Source: Spirochaetia bacterium (GTDB lineage Bacteria; Spirochaetota; Spirochaetia; Treponematales; Treponemataceae). Taken from it: DNA of 64,000 nucleotides. Positions within the stretch are counted from its first letter, which is position 1. Each line of letters begins with the position of its first letter. This document shows positions 18,911 through 31,240 of this stretch, in pieces. The translations under genes and the position numbers were made by a program. Below the pieces are notes generated by a model. It was not told where the DNA came from and did not search any database. It saw nothing but the letters and a program-made list of their open reading frames with translations. The DNA lies in the NCBI GenBank assembly GCA_900769975.1, contig CAAGIR010000085.1, positions 55,508 through 119,507 of the forward strand. Reading direction: 5' to 3'.

Positions 18911-19219
18911 CTACTGTGTGATAACTACATCAACACCGGCAGGAAGTTCAAGTTTCATCAAAGAATCCATAACATCTTGAGATGGATTCATAATATCAAT
19001 AAGACGTTTGTGAGTTCTCATTTCAAACTGTTCACGTGATTTTTTATTTACGTGAGGAGAACGCAAAACTGTCATTTTATTGATTCTTGTAGGAAGTGGA
19101 ATAGGTCCTGAAACCTTTGCTCCAGCTTTCTGTACTGTCTGCACGATGGCTTTAGCACTCTGGTCGATCAGCTCTACATCAAATGCACGAAGTCTGACAC
19201 GAATCTTTTCATAAGCCAT
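18911..19219 (-). CDS. rpsJ: Small-subunit ribosomal protein uS10
   Basis: This 102-residue S10 contains [22 protein letters not shown], and [19 protein letters not shown] at the loop tip. It also works with NusB in antitermination. It lies 72 nt after tuf, with a hairpin between. Confidence 0.98.
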   Translation of the reverse strand: MAYEKIRVRLRAFDVELIDQSAKAIVQTVQKAGAKVSGPIPLPTRINKMTVLRSPHVNKKSREQFEMRTHKRLIDIMNPSQDVMDSLMKLELPAGVDVVITQ

Positions 19220-19243
19220 TTAATTTTACTCCTTTTTTCCACA

Positions 19244-19272
19244 ACGGCAGAAATTATTGCTAACTCTGCCGT
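19244..19272 (-). promoter_or_regulatory. Hairpin in the tuf-rpsJ spacer
   Basis: ACGGCAGA and TCTGCCGT pair perfectly over 8 bp around a 13-nt loop. On the minus strand no T-run follows, so it is a processing or stabilising hairpin rather than a full terminator. Confidence 0.5.
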
Positions 19273-19291
19273 TTGAAAAAAAAATTAATTA

Positions 19292-20476
19292 CTATTCAAT
19301 AATTTTTACAACCTGTCCAGAAGCGATTGTATGACCGCCTTCTCGGATAGCAAGTTTAAGACCTTCATCCATAGCGATTGGGTGAATAAGTTCACCAATA
19401 ACTTTTACGTTATCGCCTGGTTTTACCATATCTGTACCAGCTTCGAGTTCGATTGTACCAGTAATATCTGTAGTTCTGAAATAGAACTGTGGACGATATC
19501 CTGTGAAGAATGGAGAGTGACGTCCACCTTCTTCTTTTGAAAGAACGTAAATCTGAGCTTCGAATTTTGTGTGTGGAGTAATTGAATTTGGCTTTGCCAA
19601 TACCTGACCACGAACAACATCTTTCTTTTCAACACCACGAAGCAAGATACCAACGTTATCACCAGCCATACCCTGATCAAGAGTTTTCTGGAACATTTCG
19701 ATACCTGTTACTGTTGTGTCTGCTGTTGGACGAATACCTACAATCTGAACTGGATCGTTCATATTTACAACACCACGTTCAATTTTTCCTGTTACTACAG
19801 TACCACGTCCTGAAATTGTAAAGATGTCTTCAATAGGCATAAGGAATGGTTTTTCATCATCACGAACTGGATCATCAAACCATGTATCCATAGCTGTAAG
19901 AAGTTCTTCAATACAAGCTGTGTTTTCTGGAGTTGGTTCATTCAAAGCTTTGAAAGCAGAACCTTTAATAATTGGTGTGTCACCAGAGAAACCATATTCC
20001 TGAAGAGTATCTTTTACTTCTTCAACAACAAGTTCGAGAAGATCTGGATCATCAACCTGGTCAACTTTGTTTAAGAAAACAATAATCTTTGGTACACCAA
20101 CCTGACGAGCGAGCAACAAGTGTTCACGTGTCTGTGGCATAACTGAATCTGGAGCTGAAACAACGAGGATTGAACCATCCATCTGAGCTGCACCAGTAAT
20201 CATGTTCTTAATGTAGTCAGCATGTCCTGGACAGTCGATGTGAGCATAGTGTCTCTTGTCTGACTGATATTCCAAGTGACGAGTATTGATTGTAATACCA
20301 CGTTCCTTCTCTTCTGGAGCGTTATCAATTTCATCGTACTTAAGAACTTTATCACCATATTTGTTTCCACAATATGTAGTGATAGCTGCTGAAAGTGTAG
20401 TCTTACCATGGTCTACGTGACCAATAGTACCAACGTTCATGTGAGGTTTAGTTCTAACGAACTTCTCCTTTGCCAT
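19292..20476 (-). CDS. tuf: Elongation factor Tu
   Basis: This 394-residue GTPase shows [10 protein letters not shown] (P-loop, about residues 19-28), the switch I threonine in [17 protein letters not shown] (switch II) and NKVD (G4), then the two beta-barrel domains. It delivers aminoacyl-tRNA to the ribosome. The start at 20476 ([19 protein letters not shown]) has AAGGAG 6 nt upstream; an in-frame ATG 30 bases earlier lacks one. It lies immediately before rpsJ, with no fusA between rpsG and tuf. Confidence 0.98.
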   Translation of the reverse strand: MAKEKFVRTKPHMNVGTIGHVDHGKTTLSAAITTYCGNKYGDKVLKYDEIDNAPEEKERGITINTRHLEYQSDKRHYAHIDCPGHADYIKNMITGAAQMDGSILVVSAPDSVMPQTREHLLLARQVGVPKIIVFLNKVDQVDDPDLLELVVEEVKDTLQEYGFSGDTPIIKGSAFKALNEPTPENTACIEELLTAMDTWFDDPVRDDEKPFLMPIEDIFTISGRGTVVTGKIERGVVNMNDPVQIVGIRPTADTTVTGIEMFQKTLDQGMAGDNVGILLRGVEKKDVVRGQVLAKPNSITPHTKFEAQIYVLSKEEGGRHSPFFTGYRPQFYFRTTDITGTIELEAGTDMVKPGDNVKVIGELIHPIAMDEGLKLAIREGGHTIASGQVVKIIE

Positions 20477-20605
20477 GTTTTTCTCCTTGCCAGAACCGTT
20501 TTTCATCTGGCACTAATATTTTTATGTGTTGCACTTTAAGCCAGAACATAACACACCTTTTACCAAGGAATTGTTATATTCGCAGACACAATTTTTTTTG
20601 ATGAT

Positions 20606-20937
20606 TTATTGAATAATAAAGGTAGGATCGGATAATAAATTTTCAAAATATTTCATCAATTCGAAATATTGTAACCCGTAACCACCATCATTATCAAAAT
20701 CAACCTGACAACTGGTTTGGTTTTTCGAGTTTAAGTCATACAGACTATCAGAAACCCAAAATCAGCTGTCTTTATATTTATTACCAACGGCAATAATAAC
20801 CAAATTAAGGGCTGTGTTTACCTGAAAATCATTTTTACAAGATGATTAACTTTACGGTAACACCAAACTTTGTTTAAATTCAACAAATTTGCCTGACTCT
20901 CAAAGAACCCATTTTCTGTAAAATAAAACAGACTAGT
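20606..20937 (-). pseudogene. Decayed protein-coding gene between rpsG and tuf
   Basis: The minus strand reads as about 110 protein-like codons, with one frameshift in an A5 run (20832-20836) and one TGA (20764-20762). Before the shift it reads SLFYFTENGFFESQANLLNL and RKVNHLVK. After it come DFQVNTALNLVIIAVGNKYKDS, then the stop, then FWVSDSLYDLNSKNQTS and DNDGGYGLQYFELMKYFENL, ending at a TAA at 20608-20606. There is no convincing start codon. I do not recognise the family. The rest of the 20507-21049 gap holds the tuf leader and the rpsG terminator. Confidence 0.55.
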
Positions 20938-21002
20938 TTAATATTTATACTATTTATTGAAATAAAATTCAATAGTCAAATGTATAAAAATTCAAAAAAT
21001 GT

Positions 21003-21034
21003 AAAAAAAATGAGAGATACCATAAGTACCTCCC
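21003..21034 (-). terminator. Terminator after rpsG
   Basis: GGGAGGTAC (21034-21026) pairs over 9 bp, including G-U pairs, with GTATCTCTC (21020-21012). A run of eight T follows on the minus strand (21010-21003). Confidence 0.7.
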
Positions 21035-21049
21035 ATTATGAAAATTAAA

Positions 21050-21520
21050 CTACCATCTGTAGTGAGCAAAAGCTTTGTTTGCTTCGGCCATTTTATGTAC
21101 ATCTTCACGCTTCTTGTAAGCAGAACCTGTATTGTTGTAAGCATCAAGAAGTTCAGCTGAAAGTGTATCAGCCATTCCATGACCACTTCTGTTACGAGCG
21201 GCTTCAATAATCCATCTCATAGCAAGTGCTTCACGTCGTGTTTCACGAATTTCCATTGGAACCTGGTAAGTTGCACCACCAACACGTCTAGATTTAACTT
21301 CTACCATAGGTTTTACATTTTCAAGAGCCTTTAAAAGAACTTCCAAAGGATCTTTATCTGTTTTTGCTTTAAGATTATCCATTGCCTGATAAATAATCTT
21401 TGTACAAATGTCTTTCTTTCCGTCCAACATCATACGACATACAAACTTAGAAACAACTTTTGAATTATATTTAACATCCGGCATTAATGGACGTTCGATT
21501 GATTTCTTATGTCTTCCCAT
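21050..21520 (-). CDS. rpsG: Small-subunit ribosomal protein uS7
   Basis: This 156-residue S7 shows [24 protein letters not shown] and [23 protein letters not shown], the family signature. It nucleates the 30S head and touches E-site tRNA. It lies 16 nt after rpsL and ends in its own terminator. Confidence 0.98.
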   Translation of the reverse strand: MGRHKKSIERPLMPDVKYNSKVVSKFVCRMMLDGKKDICTKIIYQAMDNLKAKTDKDPLEVLLKALENVKPMVEVKSRRVGGATYQVPMEIRETRREALAMRWIIEAARNRSGHGMADTLSAELLDAYNNTGSAYKKREDVHKMAEANKAFAHYRW

Positions 21521-21536
21521 CTTAGTCCTCCATTAA

Positions 21537-21911
21537 TTAAGCCTTAGGTCTCTTAGCACCGTATTTTGAACGACCACGTTTTCTGTCTTCTACGCCAAGA
21601 GTATCTTTTGTACCACGAATGATGTGATAACGTACACCAGGAAGGTCCTTTACACGACCACCACGAACTAATACAACTGAGTGTTCCTGCAAGTTATGTC
21701 CAATTCCAGGAATATATGCAGTAACTTCAATACCGTTTGATAATCTAACACGGGCAATCTTACGAAGAGCCGAGTTTGGTTTTTTTGGTGTCTGAGTCAT
21801 AACACGTGTACATACACCACGTTTCTGTGGACAAGAATCAAGCGCGGGAGCTTTAGTTCTATTTGCCGCAGTTTTACGACCCTGACGGATTAATTGATTT
21901 ATTGTAGGCAT
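21537..21911 (-). CDS. rpsL: Small-subunit ribosomal protein uS12
   Basis: This 124-residue S12 keeps [14 protein letters not shown] and [13 protein letters not shown]. The Lys residues equivalent to E. coli 43 and 88, whose change gives streptomycin resistance, are both wild type. S12 controls decoding fidelity. It has its own promoter (21994-22022) and a 75-nt leader. Confidence 0.98.
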   Translation of the reverse strand: MPTINQLIRQGRKTAANRTKAPALDSCPQKRGVCTRVMTQTPKKPNSALRKIARVRLSNGIEVTAYIPGIGHNLQEHSVVLVRGGRVKDLPGVRYHIIRGTKDTLGVEDRKRGRSKYGAKRPKA

Positions 21912-21993
21912 CGCCTATTCTCCTCTATTTATTCCGGTCAGCACCCCGGAAGATTTTAAGCATCAATAACCCTATACAAAAATAGGTTTAAAC

Positions 21994-22022
21994 ATTCTAA
22001 TAAATTGTTTAAATGAATTCAA
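21994..22022 (-). promoter_or_regulatory. Promoter of rpsL-rpsG
   Basis: On the minus strand TTGAAT (22022-22017), a 17-bp spacer and TAGAAT (21999-21994). The leader then contains CCTAT/ATAGG and TTCCGG/CCGGAA hairpins before the ribosome site GAGGAGAATAGGCG. Confidence 0.75.
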
Positions 22023-22068
22023 GTAAAATTCGAAAAATTCATATTATTTTTATTAGAAAACAATTAAT

Positions 22069-22133
22069 ATAAAAAATTGCCATGCCAATTCTTCTATATA
22101 TATAAATATAATTTCAAAATCAGCATGACAATT
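22069..22133 (-). terminator. Terminator after rpoC
   Basis: AATTGTCATGC (22133-22123) pairs over 11 bp with GCATGGCAATT (22085-22075), followed by TTTTTTAT on the minus strand. It separates the rpoBC unit from rpsL. Confidence 0.8.
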
Positions 22134-22156
22134 AATTTAGTTTTTTATCCTAATTT

Positions 22157-25100
22157 TTAGTCTACATCATCAGCTTCGAAATTTGGTTCTTCTAACTGAG
22201 ACTGCATCTGTTCTTCCTGACGACGTTTTTCAAGAATTTCATTCATCTGAAGATCTAAATCCTTGTCTGAATCATCAAAAAGTTTAATTCCTTTATAGTT
22301 CTTAATACCAGTACCAGCAGGAATCATGTGACCGATTGCAACGTTTTCCTTAATACCATGCAAACCATCTACTGCTCCTGCGATAGCGGCATTTGTAAGA
22401 ACTCTTGTTGTTTCCTGGAATGAAGCAGCAGAAATGAATGAGTCAACACCCAAAGATGCTTTTGTGATACCCTGGAACATTGGACGACCAATAGCTGGCT
22501 GACCACCTTCTTCGATAACACGTTTATTTTCTTCGTGGAATTTATATTTATCAACCTGCTGACCAAAGATGAATTTTGTATCTCCAACTGATACAATTTC
22601 AACTTTACGAAGCATCTGTCGAACAATAATTCCGATATGTTTATCATTAATATCTACACCCTGTGCACGATAAACGGCCTGGATTTCATCCATAAGGTAA
22701 TTCTGCAAAGCATTTTCACCAAGAATAGCAAGAACTTCCTGAGGATTTGGAGAACCAGCACAAAGAGGTTCACCTGCTTCAACTTTATCGCCATCTCGAA
22801 CAATAAGACGTTTTGTTAATGGTACAAGATGTTCAAATTCTTTACCGAATTCATCTTTTACGATTATAACACGCTTACCTTTTGAAATGTCTTTAAATTC
22901 AACTGTACCAGAAATCTGAGCAAGGACACTAGGATTCTTTGGTTTACGAGCTTCAAACAATTCAGATACACGAGGAAGACCACCAGTAATATCGTTTGTC
23001 TTCATAGCTTCTTTTGGCATTTTTGCTAAAATTGTTCCTGCAGTAACAGGTTTTTTATCTTCAACCAAAAGAAGAGCACCAGCAGGCAGATAATAGTTAC
23101 CCTGTGGATTTCCTGCTTCATCTGTAATAACAATACGAGGTGATTTTACATCAAGATGTAAGTCTGAAATATATCTTTCTGAAGAACCTGTCTGTAAATC
23201 TGTTTTTTCTTCCAGAGTTGAGCCTTCAATGATATCTTCAAAATGAATATAACCAGAACTTTCAGCAATAATAGGTTCAGAGAACTGATCGAATTCACCG
23301 ATTGCTTCGCCTTTCTTTATATAATCACCAATTTTTGCATAAATTGTTGAACCATTCGCAATTTCAATTTTTTGTTCATTACTTGTAAGGTAAACTACGC
23401 CATCTTTTATAATGATTGTACCGTTTGCAGATGCATTATGCTGGTTACCGTCTTTTTTGAAGATTGGAGTACCACGCATTACTTTTTCGCCGTCTGTAAC
23501 AAACAATTCATCAGTTGGTTTGAAAGTAATTTCATCAAGAATACGAATTACAGTCATATAACCTTTACGAGTAAAGAGCCATTTTCCATCTGAAGTTTCA
23601 ACATGTGTACCTGCAATGTCTTTCATAAAAGCATTGAATTTCAAAACAATTCTGTTATCATCTGTAGACATTTCGGCAGCACCACCAGAGTGGAATGTTC
23701 GAAGTGTCAACTGTGTACCAGGCTGTCCGATTGACTGTGCAGCAATAATTCCTACTGCTTCACCAATATCAACAATCTTATTTCTAGCAAGGTTTTTACC
23801 ATAACATTTTACACAAATACCATGTTTTGCTTCACAAGTAAGAACTGTTCTAAGTTTTACTTTTTCAACACCAGCTGCTTCAATCTTTTCTGCCATATCA
23901 TCATCAATATACTGATTAACATCACATAACAATTCACCAGTAATTGGATGCACAACACGTTCGATTGTATAATGACCGACAATTCTTTCTGAAAGATGTA
24001 CTTTAATTTCATCTCCATCTTTTATTGCAGAATAGTCAATACCATTAATTGTACAACAATCTTCTTCATTTACTACAACATCCTGTGCAACATCAACAAG
24101 ACGACGAGTCATGTAACCTGCATCGGCAGTTTTAAGAGCAGTATCCGAAAGACCTTTTCGTGCAGCGTTTGTAGAGATAAAGTATTCAATAACGGAAAGT
24201 CCTTCCTTGAAGTTTGATTTGATTGGAAGTTCAATAATATCACCGTTTGGCTTAGTCATCAAACCACGCATTGCGGCAAGCTGAGAAATTTGACCACGAG
24301 AACCACGCGCACCAGATTTAGCCATCATCCAGATTGTATTGAAACCATCTTTATCTTTTTCAAGATTTTCCATCATAGTTTTTGTAAGACTGTCGTTTGT
24401 ACGAGCCCAAACCTGACACACTTTATTGTATCTTTCTTCTGCTGTTACAACACCCTTACTGTACTGACCGATAATTTCGTTTACTTCTTTATTTGCCTTT
24501 TCAACCAAATCTGCTTTGATAGCAGGAACGAGAATATCATCAATACAAAGTGTAGCACCATAGAATGTGGCATTTTTATATCCAACATCTTTGATAGCAT
24601 CGTGCATTTGAATTGTCATCCAAGAACCTTTATGATGGAATACATGTTCTATCATTTTTTTCAAAGATTTATCAAACATCTGACGGTTTACATATTCAAT
24701 TCCTTCTGGCATAGCTTCATTGAATGCAAGACGACCAGCTGAAGTTTCAATTAAATCACCTGCTTTAAAATCCTGTGTTCCTGAAACAAACCCTTCATCA
24801 CCTTTAACTTTCAACGCTTTTGAATTGAATGAATCTTTTGGAGCAGGAACTTTGATTAATGCCTGCCATTCGATATTTCCCAATTCTGCTGCCAAGCGAA
24901 CTTCGTCTGGAGAACTAAAGCGTTTTCCTGTTCCTTTTGCATTTGGTTTTATAGCAGTCATATAGTAAATACCAAGAACCATGTCCTGAGATGGTGCTAC
25001 AATTGTGTTTCCGTTTGCAGGATCAAGAAGATTTCTTGCAGAAAGCATTAATGTCCAACATTCCATCTGAGCGGCCTGTGTTAATGGTACGTGAATAGCC

Positions 25101-26464
25101 ATCTGGTCACCATCGAAGTCGGCATTGAAGGCCTTACATGCAAGAGGATGAAGTTTTAATGCTTTTCCTTCTACTAAAACTGGTTCAAATGCCTGAATAC
25201 CAAGTCGGTGAAGTGTAGGAGCACGGTTTAACATAACAGGATGCTCTTTTACAACTTCATCAAGAATTGCATATACTTCTGGCGATTCTGATTCAACAAG
25301 TGTTTTTGCCTTTTTGATATTGAAAACTACGTCTTTATCAACAAGTTTTTTCATTAAGAATGGTTTGAAAAGTTCCAAAGCCATTTTTGTTGGAAGACCA
25401 CACTGCCAGAGTTTTAATTCAGGTCCTACGACAATTACAGAACGTCCAGAGTAGTCAACACGTTTACCAAGAAGATTCAAACGGAAACGACCTTGTTTTC
25501 CTTTAAGAAGATCTGAAATTGATTTAAGAGGACGATTAGACGCTCCTTTTACTGCACGTTTACGTTTTGTATTATCAAATAAAGCGTCAACTGCTTCCTG
25601 AAGCATACGTTTTTCATTACGGATAATGATGTCTGGTGCAGAAAGCTGCTGTAATCTCTTGAGACGATTATTTCTATTAATAACACGACGGTACAAATCG
25701 TTCAAATCTGATGTAGCAAAACGACCACCATCGAGCTGAACCATTGGGCGAAGCTCAGGAGGAATTACCGGAATAACATCCAAAATCATCCATGAAACTT
25801 TGTTTCCAGAAGAACGGAAATTTTCTACAATTTCTATACGGCGCAACAATCTTTTATCTGATTTTGCACCTTTTTCAATCATTTTTGCACGAAGTTCAGC
25901 AGCAAGTGCATCGAGGTCGAGTCGTTCAAGCATAGTTTTGATTGCTTCTGCACCCATATCGGCTGTGAACGAAGAACCGTAATGTTCCAAAGCATTTTGA
26001 TATTCTTCTTCAGACAAAAGCTGACCTTTCTTCAAGTCTGTATCACCTGCGTCAATTACAATGTATTTTTCGTAATACAAAACTGAACGCAATGCTGCAA
26101 CCTGCAAATCGAGTAAAAGTCCCATTCTACTTGGAACAGAACGATAATACCAAATATGACTTACAGGAGCTGCCAATTCGATATGACCTGTTCTTTCACG
26201 ACGAACTTTAAAATGTGTAACTTCAACACCACAACGATCACAAATCACACCTTTATAACGGATAGACTTGAATTTTCCACAATAACATTCCCACTCTTTT
26301 GTAGTACCAAAGATTTTTTCACAAAAAAGACCATCTCTCTCTGGACGCAGAGTTCGGTAATTTATTGTTTCTGGTTTTTTAACTTCACCATAAGACCATG
26401 ATCTAATAGTTTCAGGTGAAGCTAATTTTATTTTAAGACTGTCGAAATCTTGAACATCACGCAT
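22157..26464 (-). CDS. rpoC: RNA polymerase beta' subunit
   Basis: This 1435-residue subunit has the N-terminal zinc site (Cys60, Cys62, Cys75, Cys78), [12 protein letters not shown] at about 446-457 with the three Asp that hold the catalytic Mg, the second zinc cluster [13 protein letters not shown], and the bridge-helix and trigger-loop regions. ATG 26464 (MRDVQDF) is chosen because AAGGAGG lies 6 nt upstream; the ATG at 26467 would touch it. It overlaps the rpoB stop by 8 bases. Confidence 0.98.
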   Translation of the reverse strand: MRDVQDFDSLKIKLASPETIRSWSYGEVKKPETINYRTLRPERDGLFCEKIFGTTKEWECYCGKFKSIRYKGVICDRCGVEVTHFKVRRERTGHIELAAPVSHIWYYRSVPSRMGLLLDLQVAALRSVLYYEKYIVIDAGDTDLKKGQLLSEEEYQNALEHYGSSFTADMGAEAIKTMLERLDLDALAAELRAKMIEKGAKSDKRLLRRIEIVENFRSSGNKVSWMILDVIPVIPPELRPMVQLDGGRFATSDLNDLYRRVINRNNRLKRLQQLSAPDIIIRNEKRMLQEAVDALFDNTKRKRAVKGASNRPLKSISDLLKGKQGRFRLNLLGKRVDYSGRSVIVVGPELKLWQCGLPTKMALELFKPFLMKKLVDKDVVFNIKKAKTLVESESPEVYAILDEVVKEHPVMLNRAPTLHRLGIQAFEPVLVEGKALKLHPLACKAFNADFDGDQMAIHVPLTQAAQMECWTLMLSARNLLDPANGNTIVAPSQDMVLGIYYMTAIKPNAKGTGKRFSSPDEVRLAAELGNIEWQALIKVPAPKDSFNSKALKVKGDEGFVSGTQDFKAGDLIETSAGRLAFNEAMPEGIEYVNRQMFDKSLKKMIEHVFHHKGSWMTIQMHDAIKDVGYKNATFYGATLCIDDILVPAIKADLVEKANKEVNEIIGQYSKGVVTAEERYNKVCQVWARTNDSLTKTMMENLEKDKDGFNTIWMMAKSGARGSRGQISQLAAMRGLMTKPNGDIIELPIKSNFKEGLSVIEYFISTNAARKGLSDTALKTADAGYMTRRLVDVAQDVVVNEEDCCTINGIDYSAIKDGDEIKVHLSERIVGHYTIERVVHPITGELLCDVNQYIDDDMAEKIEAAGVEKVKLRTVLTCEAKHGICVKCYGKNLARNKIVDIGEAVGIIAAQSIGQPGTQLTLRTFHSGGAAEMSTDDNRIVLKFNAFMKDIAGTHVETSDGKWLFTRKGYMTVIRILDEITFKPTDELFVTDGEKVMRGTPIFKKDGNQHNASANGTIIIKDGVVYLTSNEQKIEIANGSTIYAKIGDYIKKGEAIGEFDQFSEPIIAESSGYIHFEDIIEGSTLEEKTDLQTGSSERYISDLHLDVKSPRIVITDEAGNPQGNYYLPAGALLLVEDKKPVTAGTILAKMPKEAMKTNDITGGLPRVSELFEARKPKNPSVLAQISGTVEFKDISKGKRVIIVKDEFGKEFEHLVPLTKRLIVRDGDKVEAGEPLCAGSPNPQEVLAILGENALQNYLMDEIQAVYRAQGVDINDKHIGIIVRQMLRKVEIVSVGDTKFIFGQQVDKYKFHEENKRVIEEGGQPAIGRPMFQGITKASLGVDSFISAASFQETTRVLTNAAIAGAVDGLHGIKENVAIGHMIPAGTGIKNYKGIKLFDDSDKDLDLQMNEILEKRRQEEQMQSQLEEPNFEADDVD

Positions 26465-29400
26465 TTGCATCCTCCTTATCAAAACCTGAAGCATTTTTAT
26501 CTATTAATTCTTGATCACGTTCTGTGAGAGCAATCTGTTTACCCTTTTCATCATAAATTGTAAAATCAAGAGCCAAACCACGAAGTTCCTGAACCATAAC
26601 GTTGAACGCTTCTGGTATTCCAATTGGAGATGAAGGATCACCTTTAACAATTGATTCGTAAATCTTTGAACGACCGTTCATGTCATCAGATTTAATTGTC
26701 ATCATTTCCTGAAGACAGTTAGCTGCACCATATGCTTCGAGAGCCCAAACTTCCATTTCTCCAAGACGCTGACCACCAAACTGAGCTTTACCACCAAGTG
26801 GCTGCTGTGTAACAAGTGAATAAGGTCCTGTTGAACGAGCGTGCATTTTATCATCAACCAAGTGATGAAGTTTCATATAATAGATAACACCAACGAAAAT
26901 TGGGTTTACAAATGGTTCACCTGTCTGACCGCTGTGAACAATCTGCTTACAACTTCTAGGAAGTCCAGCTTCTTCAAGTTTATCGGCAATCTGTTCCTGT
27001 GATGGCGACTGGAAAACTGGAGATTCAAAGAACTGATTTAAGTATTTACCTGCAATTCCAAGTTCTGATTCAAGAATCTGACCAATGTTCATTCGCGAAG
27101 GTACACCAAGAGGATTCAAACAAACATCGAGAGGAGTTCCGTCTTCAAGGAACGGCATATCTTCAACAGGAAGAATTCTTGAAACGACACCTTTGTTTCC
27201 ATGACGACCAGCCATCTTATCACCTTCACGAAGTTTTCGTTTATTTGCGATAAGAACTTTTACTACTTTATCAACACCAGGAAGCAAATCATCGCCTTCA
27301 AGACGGCTCATCTGCTGAATATCGATTACAACACCTTCAATTCCATGTGGAACACGAAGAGAAGAATCACGAACTTCTTTTGCTTTTTCACCGAAAATTG
27401 AATTCAAAAGTTTAAATTCAGGAGTTGTTTCTGTTTCTGATTTTGGAGTTACCTTTCCAACAAGGATATCTCCTGAGCGAACTTTTGCACCAATTCTGAT
27501 AATACCTTCAGAGTCAAGATTTGCCAAAGCTTTTTCTGCAATATTTGGAATATCACGAGTGATACGTTCTGGACCGAGTTTTGTTTCACGGATTTCAATC
27601 TGGAATTCTTTGATATGGATAGAAGTATACATATCTTCACGAACTACACGCTGAGAAATCAAAACAGCATCCTCATAATTGTATCCGTTCCAAGGTACGA
27701 ATCCTACGAGAATGTTTCGTCCAAGAGCCATTTCACCATTGAAAGTTGCAGGTCCGTCGGCAATTACTGAGCCCGCTTGAACTTTTTCGCCAACTTCTAC
27801 AGTAGGACGCTGATGATTACAAGTATCATTATTAGTTCGCTGATATTTTAATAACGGATATTCATCAATAACATCAGAACCGTCAACTTTGATTTTGATT
27901 TTTGTACTTGAAACATAAATTACTTCACCAGCATGTTTAGCTTTAACGAGAACACCAGAATCGTAAGCAGATTTTCTTTCCATACCAGTACCAACATGAG
28001 GAGGTTCTGGGAACAAAAGAGGAACAGCCTGACGCTGCATGTTACAACCCATCAAAGCTCGGTTAGCATCGTCATGTTCAAGGAACGGAATCATAGAAGC
28101 CGAAACAGAAATTACCTGACGAGGTGAAACGTCAATATACTGAACATCTTTTGGACTTCGTTGAGTATAGTTACCGCGATTTCTACAAGAAATAGTTTCT
28201 GTAGGGAAAGATCCGTCTGCTTTAATTCCTTCTACAACCTGACCGATAAAGTATTTATCTTCATCCATTGCAGAAAGGTATTCAATTTTATCTGTAACTT
28301 TTCCGTCTTCAACTTTTCTGAAAGGTGCTTCAAGGAATCCGTAATCATTAATACGAGTGTACATTGCCAGAGAAACAATAAGACCAATGTTTGGACCTTC
28401 AGGAGTTTCGATAGGACACATACGTCCATAATGAGAGTAATGTACGTCACGAACTTCCATACCAGCACGATCTCGAGAAAGACCACCAGGACCAAGGGCA
28501 TTAAGACGACGTTTATGTGTAAGTTCTGCAAGAGGATTTATCTGATCCATAAACTGAGACAATTGTGATGAACCGAAGAATTCTTTTATGGCTGCAACAA
28601 TCGGTTTGATGGAAATTAAATCTTGAGGTTTCATTGTGTCAGTTTCTTTCAAACTCATTCTTTCTTTTGCAATTCTTTCCATGCGTGCAAAAGCAGATTT
28701 AAGCTGATTTGTCATCAATTCACCAACAGAACGAATACGACGGTTACCAAGATGATCAATATCATCAATATGTTCTTCCCCAATGTAAACTTTTATGAGG
28801 AATTTCATTGTATTGATAATATCATCTTTTATAAGAGTAAAGTCTTTTACATCTTCTTTATAGTCGAATTTTTTATTTAATTTATAACGACCTACACGAC
28901 CTAAATCATAACGGCGTTCTGAAAACAAAAGAGAATTCAAATCTTTTTCAGCCTGTTCAACAGTCATTGGTTCGCCAGGTTGCAAAATTGCATAAACTGC
29001 AGCAAGACAACTTTCTTTTGAAGGTTCATTATCTACCGAGCCTTCTTTTACAAATTTTACTTCTTCACGTTCAAAACAGTTTATAATCATCTGTGAATCA
29101 AGAGAAGTATTTTTGTCATCAGAATTTTTGCGTGTATCAAATGCAATAACACAAATCTTCTGGATATTGTTTGCAATTAAATCATCAATATCATGAGGAT
29201 GAAGTTTTGTACCAGCATTAAATAAACGTTTTTCTTCTCCATTTTCATCTTTAATGATTACGGCAGAAGCTAAAACTTTGTTTACCAATTCTTCTTTTGC
29301 AGCTGTATCATTAACTACATCAATATCTTCTACTTCATAGAAACAACGAATAATTTCTTCACGAGTAGAATATCCTAATGCTCTAAGGAAGATTGTTCCC

Positions 29401-29993
29401 AAAATTTTCTTTTTTCTGTCAATTTTTGCAAAAATCAGTTCTTTTTTCTGATCAATTTCAAATTCCAGCCATGAACCACGATAAGGAATAATACGGCTTG
29501 AATAAACACCTTTATCATGACAGAAAATTACACCAGGAGAACGGTGAATCTGTGAAACGACAACTCGTTCTGCACCATTGATGACAAATGTACCTCTATC
29601 TGTCATTAATGGAATATCTCCCATATAAATATCTTTCTGGAGGATTGCCCCAGTATTAAGGAAATTCAAATTAATTCTTGCTTTTAAAGGAACAGAATAA
29701 GTTAATCCTTTTTGCTTGCACTCAAGTTCAGAAAATTTAAGATTTTCCCAGTCCAATTCATAAAATTCATACTCAAGAGACATATCTCCGTTTGGACTTT
29801 CAATTGGGAAAGTGGAAGTAAATACATCTTGAAGTCCGCAAGGTGAAAGTTCTTCGCCTTTGCTTAATTTTTCAGATTGTAAAAAGTTTTCATAAGATGA
29901 TGTTTGGATTTCAATAAGATTTGGAACATCCATGTAACTTTGGATGTCTTTACCAATGTATTGACGGTTGATTGTTCGAGTCTTTGCGAACAT
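26457..29993 (-). CDS. rpoB: RNA polymerase beta subunit
   Basis: This 1178-residue subunit contains the rifampicin pocket [20 protein letters not shown]...[18 protein letters not shown]. It also has the [14 protein letters not shown] block and the C-terminal [24 protein letters not shown] that meets beta'. Asn replaces the residue equivalent to E. coli Ser531. The start at 29993 (MFAKTRTIN) has AGGGGGA upstream; an ATG five codons earlier lacks one. It follows rplL after a 202-nt spacer carrying a long hairpin. Confidence 0.98.
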   Translation of the reverse strand: MFAKTRTINRQYIGKDIQSYMDVPNLIEIQTSSYENFLQSEKLSKGEELSPCGLQDVFTSTFPIESPNGDMSLEYEFYELDWENLKFSELECKQKGLTYSVPLKARINLNFLNTGAILQKDIYMGDIPLMTDRGTFVINGAERVVVSQIHRSPGVIFCHDKGVYSSRIIPYRGSWLEFEIDQKKELIFAKIDRKKKILGTIFLRALGYSTREEIIRCFYEVEDIDVVNDTAAKEELVNKVLASAVIIKDENGEEKRLFNAGTKLHPHDIDDLIANNIQKICVIAFDTRKNSDDKNTSLDSQMIINCFEREEVKFVKEGSVDNEPSKESCLAAVYAILQPGEPMTVEQAEKDLNSLLFSERRYDLGRVGRYKLNKKFDYKEDVKDFTLIKDDIINTMKFLIKVYIGEEHIDDIDHLGNRRIRSVGELMTNQLKSAFARMERIAKERMSLKETDTMKPQDLISIKPIVAAIKEFFGSSQLSQFMDQINPLAELTHKRRLNALGPGGLSRDRAGMEVRDVHYSHYGRMCPIETPEGPNIGLIVSLAMYTRINDYGFLEAPFRKVEDGKVTDKIEYLSAMDEDKYFIGQVVEGIKADGSFPTETISCRNRGNYTQRSPKDVQYIDVSPRQVISVSASMIPFLEHDDANRALMGCNMQRQAVPLLFPEPPHVGTGMERKSAYDSGVLVKAKHAGEVIYVSSTKIKIKVDGSDVIDEYPLLKYQRTNNDTCNHQRPTVEVGEKVQAGSVIADGPATFNGEMALGRNILVGFVPWNGYNYEDAVLISQRVVREDMYTSIHIKEFQIEIRETKLGPERITRDIPNIAEKALANLDSEGIIRIGAKVRSGDILVGKVTPKSETETTPEFKLLNSIFGEKAKEVRDSSLRVPHGIEGVVIDIQQMSRLEGDDLLPGVDKVVKVLIANKRKLREGDKMAGRHGNKGVVSRILPVEDMPFLEDGTPLDVCLNPLGVPSRMNIGQILESELGIAGKYLNQFFESPVFQSPSQEQIADKLEEAGLPRSCKQIVHSGQTGEPFVNPIFVGVIYYMKLHHLVDDKMHARSTGPYSLVTQQPLGGKAQFGGQRLGEMEVWALEAYGAANCLQEMMTIKSDDMNGRSKIYESIVKGDPSSPIGIPEAFNVMVQELRGLALDFTIYDEKGKQIALTERDQELIDKNASGFDKEDANA

Positions 29994-30117
29994 CAGTTCC
30001 CCCTGCATAGTAAGTTCAGATTTTTTCTGCTACATACTAGAAACTCTGTACAGCACAGAAAATTCTGATAATAACCCCGGGCGGGATTTTTAATTAAACA
30101 ATATTAAATACGACTAA

Positions 30118-30161
30118 AGGGGATACCTGACATTTTGAAGTAAAAACATCAAGCATCCCCT
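30118..30161 (-). promoter_or_regulatory. Long hairpin in the rplL-rpoB spacer (attenuator or processing site)
   Basis: The two arms pair over 19 positions with a few G-U pairs: AGGGGATGCTTGATGTTTT against AAAATGTCAGGTATCCCCT, with a 6-nt loop. Only TTTAG follows on the minus strand, so read-through to rpoB is expected. E. coli has a partial terminator and an RNase III site at the same place. Confidence 0.65.
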
Positions 30162-30195
30162 AAAATTAAAAATTAGTTTAATAGTAAAAAACTAA

Positions 30196-30573
30196 TTATT
30201 TCTTGCTAGCTTTACCACCAGCTTCTTCAATCTTCTTAACGATTTCGTCAGCATCAGTTTTGCTTACACCTTCTTTGAGAGGTTTTGGAGCACCTTCAAC
30301 CAAAGCTTTAGCTTCACCAAGTCCAAGACCAGTGATTTCACGAACTGCCTTGATAACTGGGATTTTTTTAGCTGCATCGAAAGATTCGAGAGTAACTGTG
30401 AATTCAGTCTGTTCTTCAGCTGCTGGAGCTGCACCTGCTGCAGGACCTGCTGCAACTGCTACTGCTGCTGTTACACCGAATTTTTCTTCCATTGCTTTTA
30501 CGAGTTCTGATACTTCAAGAACTGACATAGATGCGATTGCATCAAGAATCTGATCATTTGTGAGAGCTGCCAT
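30196..30573 (-). CDS. rplL: Large-subunit ribosomal protein bL12 (L7/L12)
   Basis: This 125-residue protein has an N-terminal dimer helix region, an Ala/Gly/Pro hinge (about residues 38-52) and the C-terminal factor-binding domain [33 protein letters not shown]. It forms the stalk that recruits translation GTPases. The 151-nt spacer from rplJ carries three small hairpins. Confidence 0.97.
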   Translation of the reverse strand: MAALTNDQILDAIASMSVLEVSELVKAMEEKFGVTAAVAVAAGPAAGAAPAAEEQTEFTVTLESFDAAKKIPVIKAVREITGLGLGEAKALVEGAPKPLKEGVSKTDADEIVKKIEEAGGKASKK

Positions 30574-30589
30574 ATTGTCTTCTCCACTA

Positions 30590-30720
30590 TATAAATAATA
30601 TTTATTCCACTGCGTGAGTGGCTGCGGATATTACCTCTCAAGAGGTTTACCGCATTTTACACAGACAGTCGACAGCTATGAAGCCTGACTGTGTTTTTTT
30701 TATTGTTTGACACAAACTTA
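30590..30720 (-). promoter_or_regulatory. Structured rplJ-rplL spacer
   Basis: On the minus strand three stem-loops are visible: CACAG...CTGTG, then GCGG with an inner ACCTC/GAGGT, then CCACT/AGTGG. None has a T-run. They may tune the higher output of the stalk protein relative to L10. Confidence 0.4.
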
Positions 30721-30724
30721 AAAA

Positions 30725-31240
30725 TTAGTTTGCACCTTCTGCCGATTTTTTATCTGCATAAGCTTGCAAAGTTGCAGCAAGTTTCTGAACAGGACCGTTC
30801 ATAGCAGACATAAGCATAGCGTAAAGCTGTTTCTTTCCTGGAACTTTTGAATAAGCTTCGATTTTAGCCTGATCATAAATTTCATTAGAAATACTTGCAC
30901 CTTTTACAACTAAAGAAGGAGCGTCTTTTGCGAAATCGAAAAGAACTTTTGCTACTTCATTAGAATCTTCTTTAGCCATTGCAACAACTGTTGGTCCTTT
31001 AAGATATTCAGCTACATTTTCAACTTTCATATCTTCAAATGCAATTCTTGCAAAATTGTTTTTTACAACTTTAAGAACAGCATTTTTTTCGCGAAGTTTA
31101 TCACGAAGAACTGTAATTTTTTCTACAGTAAGTCCACGATAATCTGCAAAAATAAAGTCGTTATAATCGGCAAATGCTTTTTTTGCGTTTTCAATAGCTT
31201 CTGCTTTAGCAGGCTGTATTTTTTTTGCTCTAACTGCCAT
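30725..31240 (-). CDS. rplJ: Large-subunit ribosomal protein uL10
   Basis: This 171-residue L10 has the N-terminal rRNA-binding domain (AFADYNDFIFADYRGLTVEKITVLRDKLREKNAVLKVVKN) and a C-terminal helix that holds L12 dimers. The start overlaps the rplA stop (TAATG), so there is no separate L10 leader. Confidence 0.96.
   Translation of the reverse strand: MAVRAKKIQPAKAEAIENAKKAFADYNDFIFADYRGLTVEKITVLRDKLREKNAVLKVVKNNFARIAFEDMKVENVAEYLKGPTVVAMAKEDSNEVAKVLFDFAKDAPSLVVKGASISNEIYDQAKIEAYSKVPGKKQLYAMLMSAMNGPVQKLAATLQAYADKKSAEGAN

Noticed and set aside
20762..20764. In-frame TGA in the rpsG-tuf spacer as a selenocysteine codon
   Set aside because: There is a separate frameshift, no start codon and no SECIS-like hairpin recognised; decay explains it better.
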